Source of the DNA: Imbricaverruca yamaguchii
Lineage: Eukaryota; Arthropoda; Thecostraca; Neoverrucidae
DNA length: 64,000 bases
Assembly (NCBI GenBank): GCA_034440575.1
Contig: JAOTOL010001633.1
Span: 1,955,001-2,019,000, forward strand
Reading direction: 5' to 3'
Shown: piece after piece, positions 48,307 through 61,859 of the stretch
Layout of the letters: each line of letters opens with the position of its first letter
How positions within the stretch are numbered: the stretch's first letter is position 1
Notes under the pieces: generated by a model
Seen by the model: only the letters and a program-made list of their open reading frames with translations
Told to the model about the DNA's origin: nothing
Databases searched by the model: none
Made by a program: the position numbers and the translations under genes

Positions 48307-49004
48307 TCATCCAATGCTTGAATTTTCCAGCCCTGTCTTTTCCCTGCAATTGATTATGTAGCATCTACTATGTTCGAGTGCCAGGCGACGTTTTCCTGAA
48401 GCATGGGGCTCATGAAAAGCAAAAGCTCAACGATCCCGATCTCCGATCAAGCACCCTACAAATATTCTGCGAGTCCGGGCTGGAAACTATCTGGTGTGCT
48501 ATAGATTCGTGTTCGTCCGGTCGACCTCGAACGACAATCTCGTTGGAATCTTTTGAACGCGCCACAGATTGTCGTAGATTATTTGCCGTCCGGGTTCCCT
48601 CGGACACACAGAATACTTAACTCACCCTGGTGCTGAACTCCTTCTCAGTCCATTTGCTGTGCGAAGCACGTGCGTTTTAGTTGTATATTACCCCATTTGT
48701 TGACTGTTGCACTTGTCCTTTGTTGCTGCTTTTAAGCAAGCTTTGTGCTGGGATTAAATGGCATGCGTTCAGTAAATTAGTTGTTACGGTCAAGCAGACG
48801 ATTGCGTAGCTTGCCATGTGAAGAAATGCGAAGCAAAAATTCCCGGCTGGAACAGCTAAAGCTACAGGATTTCCTGAAGGTACGGCCTTTCAGCATCTGA
48901 GTGTGTACCACTCGAATTGTTGCACATTGAGAGTTGCACTATACACTCACATTCAGGTCTAATAGTTAGGCCCTGCCCATTGTATCCAAGCTTTAGCAAG
49001 TAAG
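48302..49004. other. no recognisable gene
   Basis: An 80-codon frame at 48378-48620 has no recognisable motif. Confidence 0.4.
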
Positions 49005-50132
49005 TCAACCCCATAGTACAAGCAACCCCATGGATAGAGTCGTGGCTTTCAGATAGACAGCAAAGAGTGATGCTAAATGGTACAAAGTCATCATGACAAA
49101 ATGTTCTTAGTGGAGTCCCCCATGGGTCAGTACTGGGGCCACTACTGTTCATTATATTTGTAAATAGCATTGAAAATGGCCTAAGCAGTAAAGTTTTGAA
49201 ATTTGCGGATGATTTGAAGATATTTAGGGCAATAACAGGTCAAGATGAGCATATCTCGCTGCAAAAAGACTTAGACGAACTTGTGAAGTGGTCCGAAGAA
49301 TGGCAAATGAAATTTAATTTTGATAAGTGCAAAATCATGCATGTAGGTAAGCAGCACATGAAGGCTCCATACTTGATGGGTGGCAAAGTGCTATCAGTGA
49401 CTCAACAGGAGAAGGATTTAGGTGTTATTCTAAACACAAAACTGGGGGCATCAGAACAGACCAAGGAAGCCAGGAAGAAGGCACTTAGAATGCTCGGGGC
49501 AATAAATAGGAAAGTATCATACAGAAGTGAGGAAGTGATCAGGAGGCTTTACTGTGCATATGTCAGGCCACATTTGGAATACTGCATCCAAGCTTGGTCT
49601 CCTAGCTATGAAAAATATTGTTGGCTTTTAGAGAGGGTACAAAAGAGGGCTACAAAAATGATTAATGGCATAAGCAACCTGGCATATGAGGAAAGATTGA
49701 AGAAATTGAATATGTTTTCACTTAGATATAGAAGGCTGAGAGGAGATCTCATCGAGGTCTTTAAATTTGTCCATGGTCTGGAGAGGGGATATCTTGGGGA
49801 AATATTTGAATTGAACAGAAATGATACAATTAGAGGTCATAAATTCAAAATTAAAGTTAACCACAGCAGAACAAGGTTAAGGCAGACTTTCTTCACCAAC
49901 AGGGTGGTAGAACACTGGAACCAGCTGCCAGAAAACATTGTCAGTAGCAGCACATTGAACATCTTTAAAAACAGCATAGACAATCATTATAAGAATAGAG
50001 GGCTTGCTTTTCAGTATTACAGGGAGGGCTGATTGACAGATTTGGTGGGCAACTGGTTCAGTGTACAGAGTGCAACCAAGAAGGGCCCTTGTGGCTCATA
50101 GTTGCACTAATCTTTTATGTATTTATGTCTTT
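49005..50132 (+). pseudogene. CR1-type non-LTR retrotransposon, 5'-truncated copy 1
   Basis: Encodes the C-terminal half of a CR1-like ORF2: a WIESWLSDRQQRV finger/palm segment, SGVPHGSVLGPLLF, KFADDLKIF (catalytic FADD), EKDLGVIL, then the post-RT region typical of CR1 (VRPHLEYCIQAWSP, LLERVQKRATKMI, SLRYRRLRGDLIEVFK, FFTNRVVEHWNQLPENIV). One in-frame TGA (49094-49096) interrupts it where the 63-kb copy has a tryptophan codon. Otherwise it is open to the natural stop ending at 50032. A 100-bp 3' untranslated region ends near CTTTTATGTATTTATG, matching the short-repeat tails of CR1 elements. The endonuclease domain and ORF1 are missing, as usual for such insertions. Confidence 0.88.
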
Positions 50133-50214
50133 ATAAACCAGCCTAATTTTGAACGAAATGCAAAATACAAAATTCCTATGGTTTCAACGCATTTCTAACA
50201 TGCACAAAAATAAT

Positions 50215-50945
50215 TAGAAAAAACGCAAAGTAATAGGTGCCACCGAAAACGCTAGACGAGTAGGGTCAGATACCATCCCAAAGAAATCCCCCAAAAAGTG
50301 ACGTCACTAAGGGCCGTATAGCTTCACGACGTACATTATGTGTGTGGCCCTCGGGGGTTCATTTTGAGGAAGAGTTTAAAAAAAATATTTGGAATCAGGA
50401 AGGGAAAACGAAATCGACCAGAGCCACACAATTTTTCGCCATCCCAAAATTATTTGTTTGAAATTTCAAAAGTGTGAGTTTCAAGTTTTCTTTAATTTTC
50501 CATTTCTAATGGACAGAGCGGACCGAAGCACGTTGTTGGAAGTCAGCGTGCTTTATTTAAAAATGCTTACTTTAGCCATAATTTTATATTTAAACTCTAA
50601 TAGGCAAATATGCAAAATTAATAAGTAATCAAAAACGGAAGAGAAAAAAATGCCTCTGGTGCGTTTTCTTGCATCCCTAGAGATAAGCAAACGCTGAAGT
50701 TGCATTAAAAAAGCTGTATCCGTTAAAGCGTGACGATTAGTTGAACGTTTTTGGATGTGACCTCACTTGACATTGGCTAACTCGGTGACCCTAGATTACC
50801 TGACTTCAAAATTTAACACAACATGCCAAATTGATATGGGAAAAGTTATGTCAAATTTCGGCGCGCTCTCGCGCGCCTTTATTTCTATATCTGTGGAATA
50901 CCTTAGGGGGATGTCGTCAACGACCCCTGCAAATTGTGCGTTGCC
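50215..50945 (+). mobile_element. 0.84-kb TTAA element, copy 3 (5'-decayed)
   Basis: Matches copies 1 and 2 in order: TGACGTCA at 50299-50306, CGTTGTTGGAAGTCA, AATGCTTACTTTAGCCA, TTGCATCCCTAGAGATAAGC, the TTGACATTGG/TGACCC stretch, and TCAAATTTC followed by a perfect hairpin GGCGCGC-TCTC-GCGCGCC (50860-50877). The left tip and its TTAA are not recognisable, and the right end is diverged. It starts about 80 bp after the CR1 3' end. Confidence 0.75.
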
Positions 50946-52192
50946 GGATAGCCCCGGCAAGTGGCTATACGCTCATCAAATGTGACAGCTCTAGTACGCG
51001 CCACTCTCAGATCGTAGGTGCGATCTGGGATATCCATCATTCGTTTGGCAGAATGGATGAACTGTTAAATGTGATCATATATCCACGAGATTATTGCTAC
51101 CAGTGTGATTGCAATAATTTTGCTTGCATAAAAGTTTGATGGTGACTGAAAATAATAGAGCAATGGAATGAAACAAACTCAAGCTAATTTTTTTGTGATT
51201 GACATTAAGGGTTCGTGTAGAATATGTGTGCATATATAGTCACTGATTAGTGGTATAATATATTTGGCGGACAGTAAAAAATTGCATCAACAACAGCCAA
51301 TCCGAACATTCTACTAATTCAGGGCCCTATCAAACTTTACTTCGAGATTAAGTAAAATTGTAGTAGCAGTATTTTATCATCTTGATGAAGAAAAGCATGT
51401 TTACTTTGTCTGTGATCGATCCACTTACTTTCTGGGTGAGCTGCAGCCACTCTTTTGCTATACAGTGCACACCGCACGATTGACAATAACAGACCATCAG
51501 CACGACGTCGATATGAAATATATATGTGCAGTCTGTGATCAGGTTCGGACACCAGGAATATTCGCATCTGGGACATTTCTGGTGGAACGTCCTGGACAGC
51601 GTGGTCGCTCGCGGGTTTGAATAATGCATTATTGCAGGGGAGATAAGGCGAAAGAGTGTCGTACAAGAAAGCAAACAATGCCGAGCACAAAATGTGGGAA
51701 GCGACTTTAAATATTCAGCAGCTATGCTCGATCCAGACTGGTCGGAAGTGGAACCTCTGGAATTCCAGTCGCCGTAGACTGGGTCACATGTCAAACACGT
51801 GTGACGTCATTTCGCTATTTTGGCTTTTGGTAGCAAGTGACGAGATCAAAATGCGTTGTGGAAAATGGAGAAGCAAACAATCATCTCAGTACACGCTGAA
51901 AGGAATGCATTGAAATTATATTTGCGTTAATTATATATGCGACGTACAGTGATTCATGCAGTCTATTTGCGAAAAGACAACCGTGAACTCTGACTTTAAG
52001 TACAAAAGTATATTTCACTTCTTGTACATAGTGCCTCCTGCTGTCCTATTACACCGACACACTGGAACCACGGCTGAAGACATCACAATCATTCTGCCAT
52101 CATTTTGCTCTCCACCAACCCCATTGGAAGTTCCAAAATAGTTTTCTTCACCATTTCCGAACAGGTTTGTTTGTATATCTGAGAATTCGTTA
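50946..52192. other. no recognisable gene
   Basis: Frames of up to 148 codons (51348-51794, minus) carry no recognisable motif. Confidence 0.35.
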
Positions 52193-52213
52193 CATATATA
52201 TATATATATATAT
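52193..52213. repeat. short AT microsatellite
   Basis: About ten AT repeats ending in ATGTATATG. Confidence 0.9.
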
Positions 52214-52506
52214 GTATATGTTGTATATGCATTTTTACAGCTAGCGTGCAAAAAAGTGTAAGCTTGTGCGTTAGCAGAGGGAATACAGGAATGGGCTTCA
52301 GGTGGATTTTCCTTGCACTTACTTATTACGTTGATTTTGTTAATGTATTGATGCACATTGATGCAGTCGACATCGTGCTACATAGGAATTAATTCGACGA
52401 TACTGGTAGTTAATTGAATTTGCTATGTGCATGGTTTGTAGTATGTAAAGCCCATGATAATCGAGAAGAGAACAACATCACGGGCTGGTCGATTGTGGAG
52501 CGGCCT

Positions 52507-55500
52507 CCACTACCGACATCAGACGCTGCCACTACCGACATCAGACGCCGCCACTACCGACATCAGACGCCGCCACTACCGACATCAGACGCCGCCACTA
52601 CCGACATCAGACGCCGCCACTACCGACATCAGACGCCGCCACTACCGACATCAGACGCCGCCACTACCGACATCAGACGCTGCCACTACCGACATCAGAC
52701 GCCGCCACTGCCCACATCAGACGCCGCCACTACCGACATCAGACGCCGCCACTACCGACATCAGACGCCGCCACTACCGACATCAGACGCCGCCACTACC
52801 GACATCAGACGCCGCCACTACCGACATCAGACGCCGCCACTACCGACATCAGACCACACAGACGCCGCCCTGCCGACATCAGACGCCGCCACTACCGACA
52901 TCAGACGCTGCCACTACCGACATCAGACGCCGCCACTACCGACATCAGACGCCGCCACTGCCATCAGACGCTGCCACTACCGACATCAGACGCCGCCACT
53001 GCCGACATCAGACGCCGCCACTACCGACATCAGACGCTGCCACTACCGACATCAGACGCCGCCACTACCGACATCAGACGCCGCCACTGCCCACATCAGA
53101 CGCTGCCACTACCGACATCAGACGCCGCCACTACCGACATCAGACGCCGCCACTACCGACATCAGACGCTGCCACTACCGACATCAGACGCCGCCACTAC
53201 CGACATCAGACGCCGCCACTACCGACATCAGACGCTGCCACTGCCCACATCAGACGCTGCCACTACCGACATCAGACGCTGCCACTACCGACATCAGACC
53301 ACGCACATCAGACGCTGCCACTACCGACATCAGACGCCGCCACTACCGACATCAGACGCCGCCACTACCGACATCAGACGCCTGCCACTACCGACATCAG
53401 ATGCCGACATCAGACGCCGCCACTACCGACATCAGACGCCGCCACTACCGACATCAGACGCCGCCACTACCGACATCAGACGCCGCCACTACCGACATCA
53501 GACGCCGCCACTACCGACATCAGACGCCGCCACATCCCACATAAACGCCGCCACTACCGACATCAGACGCCGCCACTACCGACATCAGACGCTGCCACTA
53601 CCGACATCAGACGCCGCCACTACCGACATCAGACGCCGCCACTACCGACATCAGACGCTGCCACTACCGACATCAGACGCCGCCTCCCACATCAGACGCC
53701 GCCACTACCGACATCAGACGCTGCCACTACCGACATCAGACGCCGCCACTACCGACATCAGACGCCGCCACTGCCGACATCAGACGCCGCCACTACCGAC
53801 ATCAGACGCCGCCACTGCCGACATCAGACGCCGCCACATAACCGACATCAGACGCCGCCACTACCGACATCAGACGCCGCCACTACCGACATCAGACGCC
53901 GCCACTACCGACATCAGACGCTGCCACTACCGACATCAGACGCCGCCACTGCCCGACATCAGACGCCGCCACTACCGACATCAGACGCCGCCACTACCGA
54001 CATCAGACGCCGCCACTACCGACATCAGACGCTGCCACTACCGACATCAGACGCTGCCACTGCCGACATCAGACGCTGCCACTACCGACATCAGACGCTG
54101 CCACTACCGACATCAGACGCCGCCACTACCGACATCAGACGCCGCCACTACCGACATCAGACGCTGCCACTACCGACATCAGACGCCGCCACTACCGACA
54201 TCAGACGCCGCCACTACCGACATCAGACGCCGCCACTCAACAAGACGCCACTACCGACATCAGACGCCGCCACTACCGACATCAGACGCGCGCTACCGCC
54301 CACATCAGACGCCGCCACTACCGACATCAGACGCCGCCACTACCGACATCAGACGCTGCCACTACCGACATCAGACGCTGCCACTACCGACATCAGACGC
54401 CGCCACTACCGACATCAGACGCTGCCACTACCCGACATCAGACGCCGCCACTACCGACATCAGACGCCGCCACTACCGACATCAGACGCTGCCACCGACA
54501 TCAGACGCCGCCACTGCCCGACATCAGACGCCGCCACTACCGACATCAGACGCCGCCACTACCGACATCAGACGCCGCCACTACCGACATCAGACGCTGC
54601 CACTACCGACATCAGACGCCGCCACTACCGACATCAGACGCCGCCACTACCGACATCAGACGCTGCCACTACCGACATCAGACGCCGCCACTACCGACAT
54701 CAGACGCCGCCACTACCGACATCAGACGCCGCCACTACCGACATCAGACGCCGCCACTACCGACATCAGACGCCGCCACTACCGACATCAGACGCCGCCA
54801 CTCCACCGACATCAGACGCCGCCACTACCGACATCAGACCCGCTGCCACTACCGACATCAGACGCTGCCACTACCGACATCAGACGCTGCCACTACCGAC
54901 ATCAGACGCCGCCACTACCGACATCAGACGCCGCCACTACCGACATCAGACGCCGCCACTACCGACATCAGACGCCGCCACTACCGACATCAGACGCTGC
55001 CACTACCGACATCAGACGCCGCCACTACCGACATCAGACGCTGCCACTACCGACATCAGACGCCGCCACTACCGACATCAGACGCCGCCACTGCCCACAT
55101 CAGACGCCGCCACTGCCCACATCAGACGCCGCCACTGCCCACATCAGACGCCGCCACTGCCCACATCAGACGCCGCCCCACAACATCAGACGCCGCCACT
55201 GCCCACATCAGACGCCACTACCACATCCGCCCACATCAGACGCCACATCAGACGCCAGCCCACATCAGACCGCCGCCACTGCACATCAGACGCCGCCACT
55301 GCCCACATCAGACGCCGCCACTGCCCACATCAGACGCCGCCACTGCCCACATCAGACGCCGCCACTGCCCACATCAGACGCCGTCCACAACATCAGACGC
55401 CGCCACTGCCCACATCAGACGCCGCCACTGCCCACATCAGACGCCGCCACTGCCCACATCAGACGCCGCCACTGCCCACATCAGACGCCACCACTGCCCA

Positions 55501-55645
55501 CATCAGACGCCACCACTGCCCACATCAGACGCCGCCACTGCCCACATCAGACGCCGCCACTGCCCACATCAGACGCCGCCACTGCCCACATCAGACGCCG
55601 CCGCTGCCCACATCAGACGCCGCCACTGCCCACATCAGACGACTG
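52507..55645. repeat. 22-bp minisatellite, about 3.1 kb and roughly 140 copies
   Basis: Units read ACATCAGACGCYGCCACT with either ACCG or GCCC completing the joint. The ACCG form dominates from the left edge to about 55090. The last 550 bp are almost entirely the GCCC form, with a few CACCAC units. Single-base and block deletions (for example near 52853, 53295, 54240 and 55205-55275) mark sites of recombination. The unit has no stop codon in any forward frame, which produces a 1076-codon open frame; it is not a gene. Confidence 0.98.
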
Positions 55646-56479
55646 CTGACCAGTAGCGAAGGCTATGTGACTACCAACCAGTAGGGCAGACGGCACTTGT
55701 TCGGCCTGTGTCGCAGTCATACATGTCAACGGTCACCCTGGGTGGCGATTCTGCCGACCACCAAAGTCTGGCACCGCCCTTCAATGGAACTGTGCCATGC
55801 TTTCTTTTGGAACGATGCTTATGTATAATGATGGCGCAGCAAGCAAACCACGTGCCTCCAATACATAGCGCTCCTACTGCTAACCATACTAACCCTGGAC
55901 ACATTTTTTCTCCCTTCCACTCGCCTGACAATCTATGATGCCTAGCTGTCCTTTCCCACAATTTCTTTCGTCAGCGACAGATTAAGGCGATCGGGTTGTG
56001 GGGAGTAAGTCCGCAAATGACAACTAATGTGTAAAGTAGCTTTAATTGCAAAAGTAAGCACACATAATGACGGTAAATAATCATCCACTTAAGTTCCAGG
56101 ATGCACCCTTATGTCAATATTCTTATTTTACAACCAACTCATTTCTGCAGTCCTAGGAAGCATTGACAGGAAGCACGTGAAAGTATCTGAAGATTTATTC
56201 GTGTGCCAACCCGTGAAGCACAAAAATGGCACAACTTCTTCGGCAGGTTACGAGTGCCGCGTGTGGTGTGGTCATCTAGGACATCTAATGATGTCATAAT
56301 TCAGAGCCGACTCGAAACTTCGACGATGCCTTCTTCGAGCGTAGCACTTACGCACGGCCCACTGAGAAGGTCTTCGGCTGTTTTTCCCTGAAAGTTCTCT
56401 GTTCTGACCCAGATTTCACGACATCCATTGCCGGCATTCAAAGCTCTCGAGCAGCCGCATCACTTTCAGCCGTTTACTA
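55646..56479. other. no recognisable gene
   Basis: Short frames only. A 96-codon minus-strand frame at 55671-55961 shows a hydrophobic stretch (LVWLAVGALCIGGTWFACCAIII) that could be a membrane segment, without other support. Confidence 0.35.
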
Positions 56480-57170
56480 CTCGCATTCGTCTCCCGAATC
56501 TCGACGGCCGGCGAGAACGGGCGTGGCGGCGGCCGGGCGTCTCGGGCGACGCGCCGCCTCGACATCTCTCTTCATTATCGCCTCCACGTGAAAGGCGACC
56601 CACTACCTGCGCCACTCACGCCGCGCGGCGCGCGGCAGACACCGGCTCGTCGGCCAAACAGAAATAACTCACGCGGCGCGGCGGTCGGCCGCGGGCCACC
56701 AGTCAACGAACGACTCCGAGCGGAGGTGACGCTCGAGTCTGCCGCCGCCGGTGGTACACGACGACGTGACCTCGTGACCTCCGACCGGCCGGCCGTCGAC
56801 TCCGCCGCCGGTGGTACACGACGTCGTGACCTCGTGACCTCCGACCGGCCGGCCGCCGACTCCGCCGTGGGTCATGCGTCGGTCGGCAGAGCGCGCCGGT
56901 GGAGACGTCGCCGACGCCGGACGACTGACCTGCCTCTCAGCTGTGCCCCTGAGTCGACACCGTCGACACTATTCGCACGGCACGCGCACGGCCCAGTGCT
57001 CGCGTGACGTCACGATACTGCCGGTGCACTGGCAGACCAGAGCGGCGGCCCGACCTGCGCCCGCCGCCGGGTGGTCGGCTGACGGCCAGACCGGCGCGGA
57101 GTCCGTCAGCCGGACAATTCGGTCGCGCTGCGCATGATGGATGGGGCGCATGAGCCTGGGTGTCCCACGG
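56480..57170. other. GC-rich CpG island-like segment with a 60-bp tandem duplication
   Basis: 56744-56803 and 56804-56863 are 60-bp copies differing at two positions; each contains GGTGGTACACGACG and GACCTCGTGACCTCCGACC. Flanking frames on the plus strand (139 codons, 56588-57007) have no recognisable domain. A promoter or exon is possible. Confidence 0.5.
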
Positions 57171-58599
57171 GCTGGCTTCGGTCCGTTAACACAAATCACC
57201 TTGCGATGGTATTAATATCTGTTCGTTTGAATGCGGCGACGAAATTGTTCATGCGTGTTTTTTCTTCATTTCCACGACGTCCTTGCCATGCAAATATAGT
57301 CATACGGTGCTACAGCAACGGTTCACAATGGTTCACTTACGATTCTCTTTTTTCTTATATTTCGAGATGTGCCCTGGAAGGCGCCAGGCATCGCACCCTG
57401 TGCTGTTTTTTCCCAAAATAAATCCAAGCCTTTCGGACATCTGGCTGAAATTTGGCTTACATTATCACAATTGAATGGCGGATATTTTGCTGGTAACATT
57501 ATTGCCCAGTGGATTAGAATGTCAGAGCCAGACGAGGTCGAAATCAAATAATCTGTTCTGCGGTGTTTTTTTTTCATCGGGTAATCTCCCATTTGCTATC
57601 AAGTCCACCCTTAGAAAGCACACAAAATCCTTGTGCAGCAATGGATGGGCAATGAAAATGCAGAACAATGGGTGACCGGTGATGAGGTCAAGTGGCTCCA
57701 GATATAAATATACTTTCCGGCACAAAATAGCCTGAGGAGGCCGAGGTGCCTTTAAAAAACGAAGAAAATCTACTTTTGTTCTTGTTTCACATTTCGAGTC
57801 AAATTTTATAAGCACAAAGCCGGGAATATATATGGGAGGACACGCCTTATATTCGCATGCAAGCTTCAAGTTAACAACACATCACTGGGGGGACCTGAAA
57901 TCATGCGTAGCTTTCCATTTCCCTGTAGTGACGAACAGTGACGTGGACATTGCTGCCACTTGTCGCGAAGGCAGAGCTCCGTTTGTATCCCCCTCCTCCT
58001 GGCACTGCGGGAGGAAAACAGCAGCCTGCGCCTTTTCTTGCCGGGGGAGGCAGAGGACCGCCTCCCCCCGATAGCCGAGGGGAGCGACAAATGACAGCCC
58101 TCGGCGGACCGGTCGGCCGGCAGCCATCCATCTGCCCGGCCGGCGGCGGCCGCCGTTCCGAGTGGACGGTGCGTGCGTCGGTGAGACGTCCGGCCTCGAT
58201 CTGGCCAGCTGGCCGGGCAGACCATCAGCCGGTCACCATCACCATCGGACGGTCGTCAGCGGCGACGGCCGGACACTGTCGGCCGCCGCACAACAGTCCA
58301 CCGCACAGCTGAATGTTTCATGCCCGCATTTGCATGTAGATGAAAGCTGATGTGGTCGCCGCGCGCTCGCCGCACGCCTCGCGGGATGTGTTTTCGACGC
58401 GGCGTGTGATTCGGCACGTGATTCGGCACGTGATTTGACACGTCCATAGCTATCGTCACAATGCCGAGCGGGAGCCGCCTGTGCTGGCCACTGGCTACGG
58501 GCAGGGGAGCAAAGGTAGGCCCAGTACACCAACCGGACGGCCAAGTGTCTTAGAAAGTTGCCACTAGCTAGAAGACAAAATGTCACCTAGTTCCGAAAA
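57171..58599. other. no recognisable gene; second GC-rich patch at about 57950-58480
   Basis: Frames of up to 124 codons on both strands lack motifs. GTGATTCGGCAC is tandemly duplicated at about 58407-58435. Confidence 0.35.
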
Positions 58600-59035
58600 C
58601 GTCCCCAGATTTTCCTACTTATCCTACATAAGTTCGATGATCAGTGTTTTATGACTCCCTTGTGTGAAAAGGAGTGCAAATATATGAGCATGCACCATCC
58701 TCACAGATTCAGGATAGACTTCAGTCATTCATGGCATGATATAATGGACTTGAAAGCCATTTGCGAATAGTTACTTTTGCTAAATTCGGCTGCTTTGTTG
58801 GGGACATGGGTGCATTATATCCCGCCGCCGTCATCGCACCCTACTCGGGTCTGTCTGGAGGTGAAACAAAGACAGCACAATGACTCTAAATGTCGCAGAT
58901 AGCTGTCAATCATTTCCCATTATTTCATTTATCCTATGGGAGTTCGATGATCAGTGATTTTATGATTCCCTTACTCATAGAAATATTCAAATGTTTGCGC
59001 ATGTACCGTACTCACAGATCTATGTAAATATATAT
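58600..59035. repeat. ~120-bp direct duplication, 310-bp spacing
   Basis: AGTTCGATGATCAGTG occurs at 58631 and 58941. Matching sequence extends on both sides, from TTATCCTA upstream to a GCATGYACCRT/CTCACAGAT end downstream. The copies are clearly diverged. Confidence 0.7.
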
Positions 59036-60944
59036 ATATGGCAATATGTCACTTAATTATGATTCGTATACCATCTCCTGAGTATCATGCAGCGAAGAGG
59101 TGCCATGTCAATTACTGGTGGAAGTGCTGACGATTTAGTGAGGGATGTGGAGAGCACATTCCCGCAGATCCGGACAGTCCGGAAAGTATGGAACCGTGGG
59201 CAACCAAGAACAGAGCCCATCTTGCCGCGAGCAGCGCATCAAAATGGTGAGTTCACGCAAATCGAAGATAAATTGGCGCTAAAGCTACAGCACCTGAGAA
59301 TGTTCCAACAGTTCAGATGGCCGTCTCCCTCAGCTTAGAGGAACCTACTCAAGATCAGAGGCCCCTTTCGAAGCTCTGTGCAACCTCTCGCATATTAGAG
59401 GGCCACCCTACAGCCCAAGAGGGCACATCCAAACTCAGATGGCTCTTCGCGACTCAGTGATTACCAAATGAAGCAAAGTTGGCCACTATGGACCGTCAAA
59501 TTATTTGACTGCACGCGAAACTGGATGAGTCTTTCCTCAATCAATGGAAATGCAATCGTCACGGATGGTTTGAAATGAAATAAGGCTGGCGAAAACATGA
59601 CAGACTGTTTACAACGTACCCATCATTTACAACACAATGCGCTGAGGCTGATTTAGTGAAGGTTGGAACCTCTCGTTCCACTTCTTCATGGATCAGTTGC
59701 TGTGCGAAAGAGCTAGAAAATACAGAATGAATTAGCTGACAAGCGAATGCACCAACACCGCAAACTTTGATGGCCACAAATTACTTCTGAGAAATGCTAA
59801 AGGCAGACAATGCGGTAGTACAGCTTTAGTTCGTAAGGCGTTCAACAAGGATACACATGACACAGAAAACATAAATGTGACCATAGCTGTGAATATGAGT
59901 AGCTATAAAACACTAACTCTACAGAGTGTCTGCGAGTTATTGGAAATTTTCATGTGTACAAGTCTGGTGGGATTCATTGTCTCTCGATCACATCGGTATC
60001 GGTAACTATGATACAATCTGCCATTTTCGTGCGTATTTTTGTCGTTATTTGCATACCTAGCCATGGTGACGGCTTCCCACCGCCCATACCCGCATATCGG
60101 TGCACTTGATAATTCGCGACATATAGGGTTATTTCATTATTTTTGTTTTGTTTAAAAAAAGGAACCACTAAAGCTAGAGAAACTTGAGGTACCCTGAGAC
60201 GGGCTACTCGGGTATGCTATTCTGAAATGTGTCAGCCAAAGGAAAGCAAGATTAGGTCATATGACGTCGTAGAAGCATGTGCCGAGCTGATCGCGAAATG
60301 TGTGTACTGTTAGCAACTATGTTTTCTATAATAGGATGCTGGGTAGCGATACTAAGTTCATTATCGTTGGAGCGGTGACACATTGCGTTTTCAAGGCGTC
60401 TGTGTTAACATAAGTCATGTAAATATACTACTGCCGTAATGGGAAGCCTCTAATTTGAGGAAAAAAAGTATCTTTCATATAGCTATGGAAATGGTGAATT
60501 TGTCATTAAACAATGGTAGATCAAATGATTTGAATTCAGATACATTTAAGATAAAGGATGAAATACAAGAATAATACATCGTTTTAACTGCGGAACCCCG
60601 CTCTGAGGTAATAAAGTATCCGAGTTCACCTCCAAAGCAAGCCCAGATCGTGTCGCGTTCGCCATTGTAAAAACTTGCCTATTGGCGTAAGCCACTATGG
60701 CGCATGATCTTGGAAAATGTTTTTTTAAAGTTATTTTAGCCCAAATCATTCCTGGGGTGTTTTGTCGACCAGGGTCCTTCGCTAAGCATAGTTTGTTGCT
60801 TGATCCCTGGCCCCACCACCCGATCTGGCAATTCCAGCTCAATTGCAAAATGTTGAGCGTTACAAAGTTTATCATGCTTATATGTGCCTTGCTGCATAGT
60901 TGTCATACGTTGATGTGTCATTTGTAACATTGGGTGTTCGCCCG
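59036..60944. other. no recognisable gene
   Basis: Short frames without motifs. In 59330-59460, AGAGG/CTCAGATGGC words recur loosely. Confidence 0.35.
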
Positions 60945-61795
60945 TATGCGCTTATGTGCATCTATTGTACACACATCTACAATTACCTGCTTGCACTTGC
61001 CTATGTGCGTTTCCCACACGTACACTTGTCCTTAAGTACATTTGTCCCAAAATCGCACTGAAGTAAATGCTAGAGTGCATTGACATTTCAGCACTTTTGT
61101 GCTCGCGTGCACCAACGTTAGTATACGCGCACGTTTGCACATGCACATTTGACACACGTACATTTGTACTTACGAACATATGCCGTAAGTACCTTTGAAC
61201 ATGTGTACTTTTGCGCTTACATGAATCTACCATACGTAGCCTGAAAACCTGGCAAATAGTGCATAGGTGCACTTGTTGGTGTACATTTGCCCACGTAGAC
61301 TTCTGCGATTCGTGCAATTGTCCACGTGAACTTCTTCCGTACACACGTTATAAAATCGGGCTGATGCACACTTGCAAGAAATCTCCCTTGTGCGCAAGCG
61401 CATTTGCCCAAACGTACATTTGCGCTTACACACAATTGTGCTTACGTATATTTGCGCTAATGCACATTTCCCATAGGTGCATCATCACGTGTTTATATTG
61501 ACATGTACACCTTTGTGTTAGCGTACATTTGCTGAAGTACATTTGCGTACGCACATCGGACATGCGTAGTTTTAAGCTTAGATGCCATTACGGCGACATG
61601 CTCTTACGCCGAAATGTTTTTATGTTTCCGTATGTTTACGCTAACGTACATTTGTGGTTCTTTACATTTGCGCTGAAGTACATTTGTGGTTGCCTACATT
61701 TGCGGTGGCGCACATTTGCGCATTTGTACCTTTGCCATGCATGCATTTGCACCTACGTACAATTCTCGCGTACATTTTCAGTTAAGTATCTGCCA
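60945..61795. repeat. degenerate ~20-bp repeat based on CGTACATTTGCGCT
   Basis: About 40 variants of TACATTTGYGCTTACG occupy 850 bp, strongly diverged. It keeps a bias for ACGT and TTTGCGC words. Confidence 0.75.
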
Positions 61796-61859
61796 TACGA
61801 GCAGTTGCTTTACGTGCCTACTTTGATGACAGGTTATCGTCTTCACGGGCTCCCAGGAG

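Noticed and set aside
52454..55684. A 1076-codon open reading frame
   Set aside because: It is the 22-bp minisatellite read through all three frames; the unit lacks stop codons. No start context, domain or non-repeat portion supports a protein.
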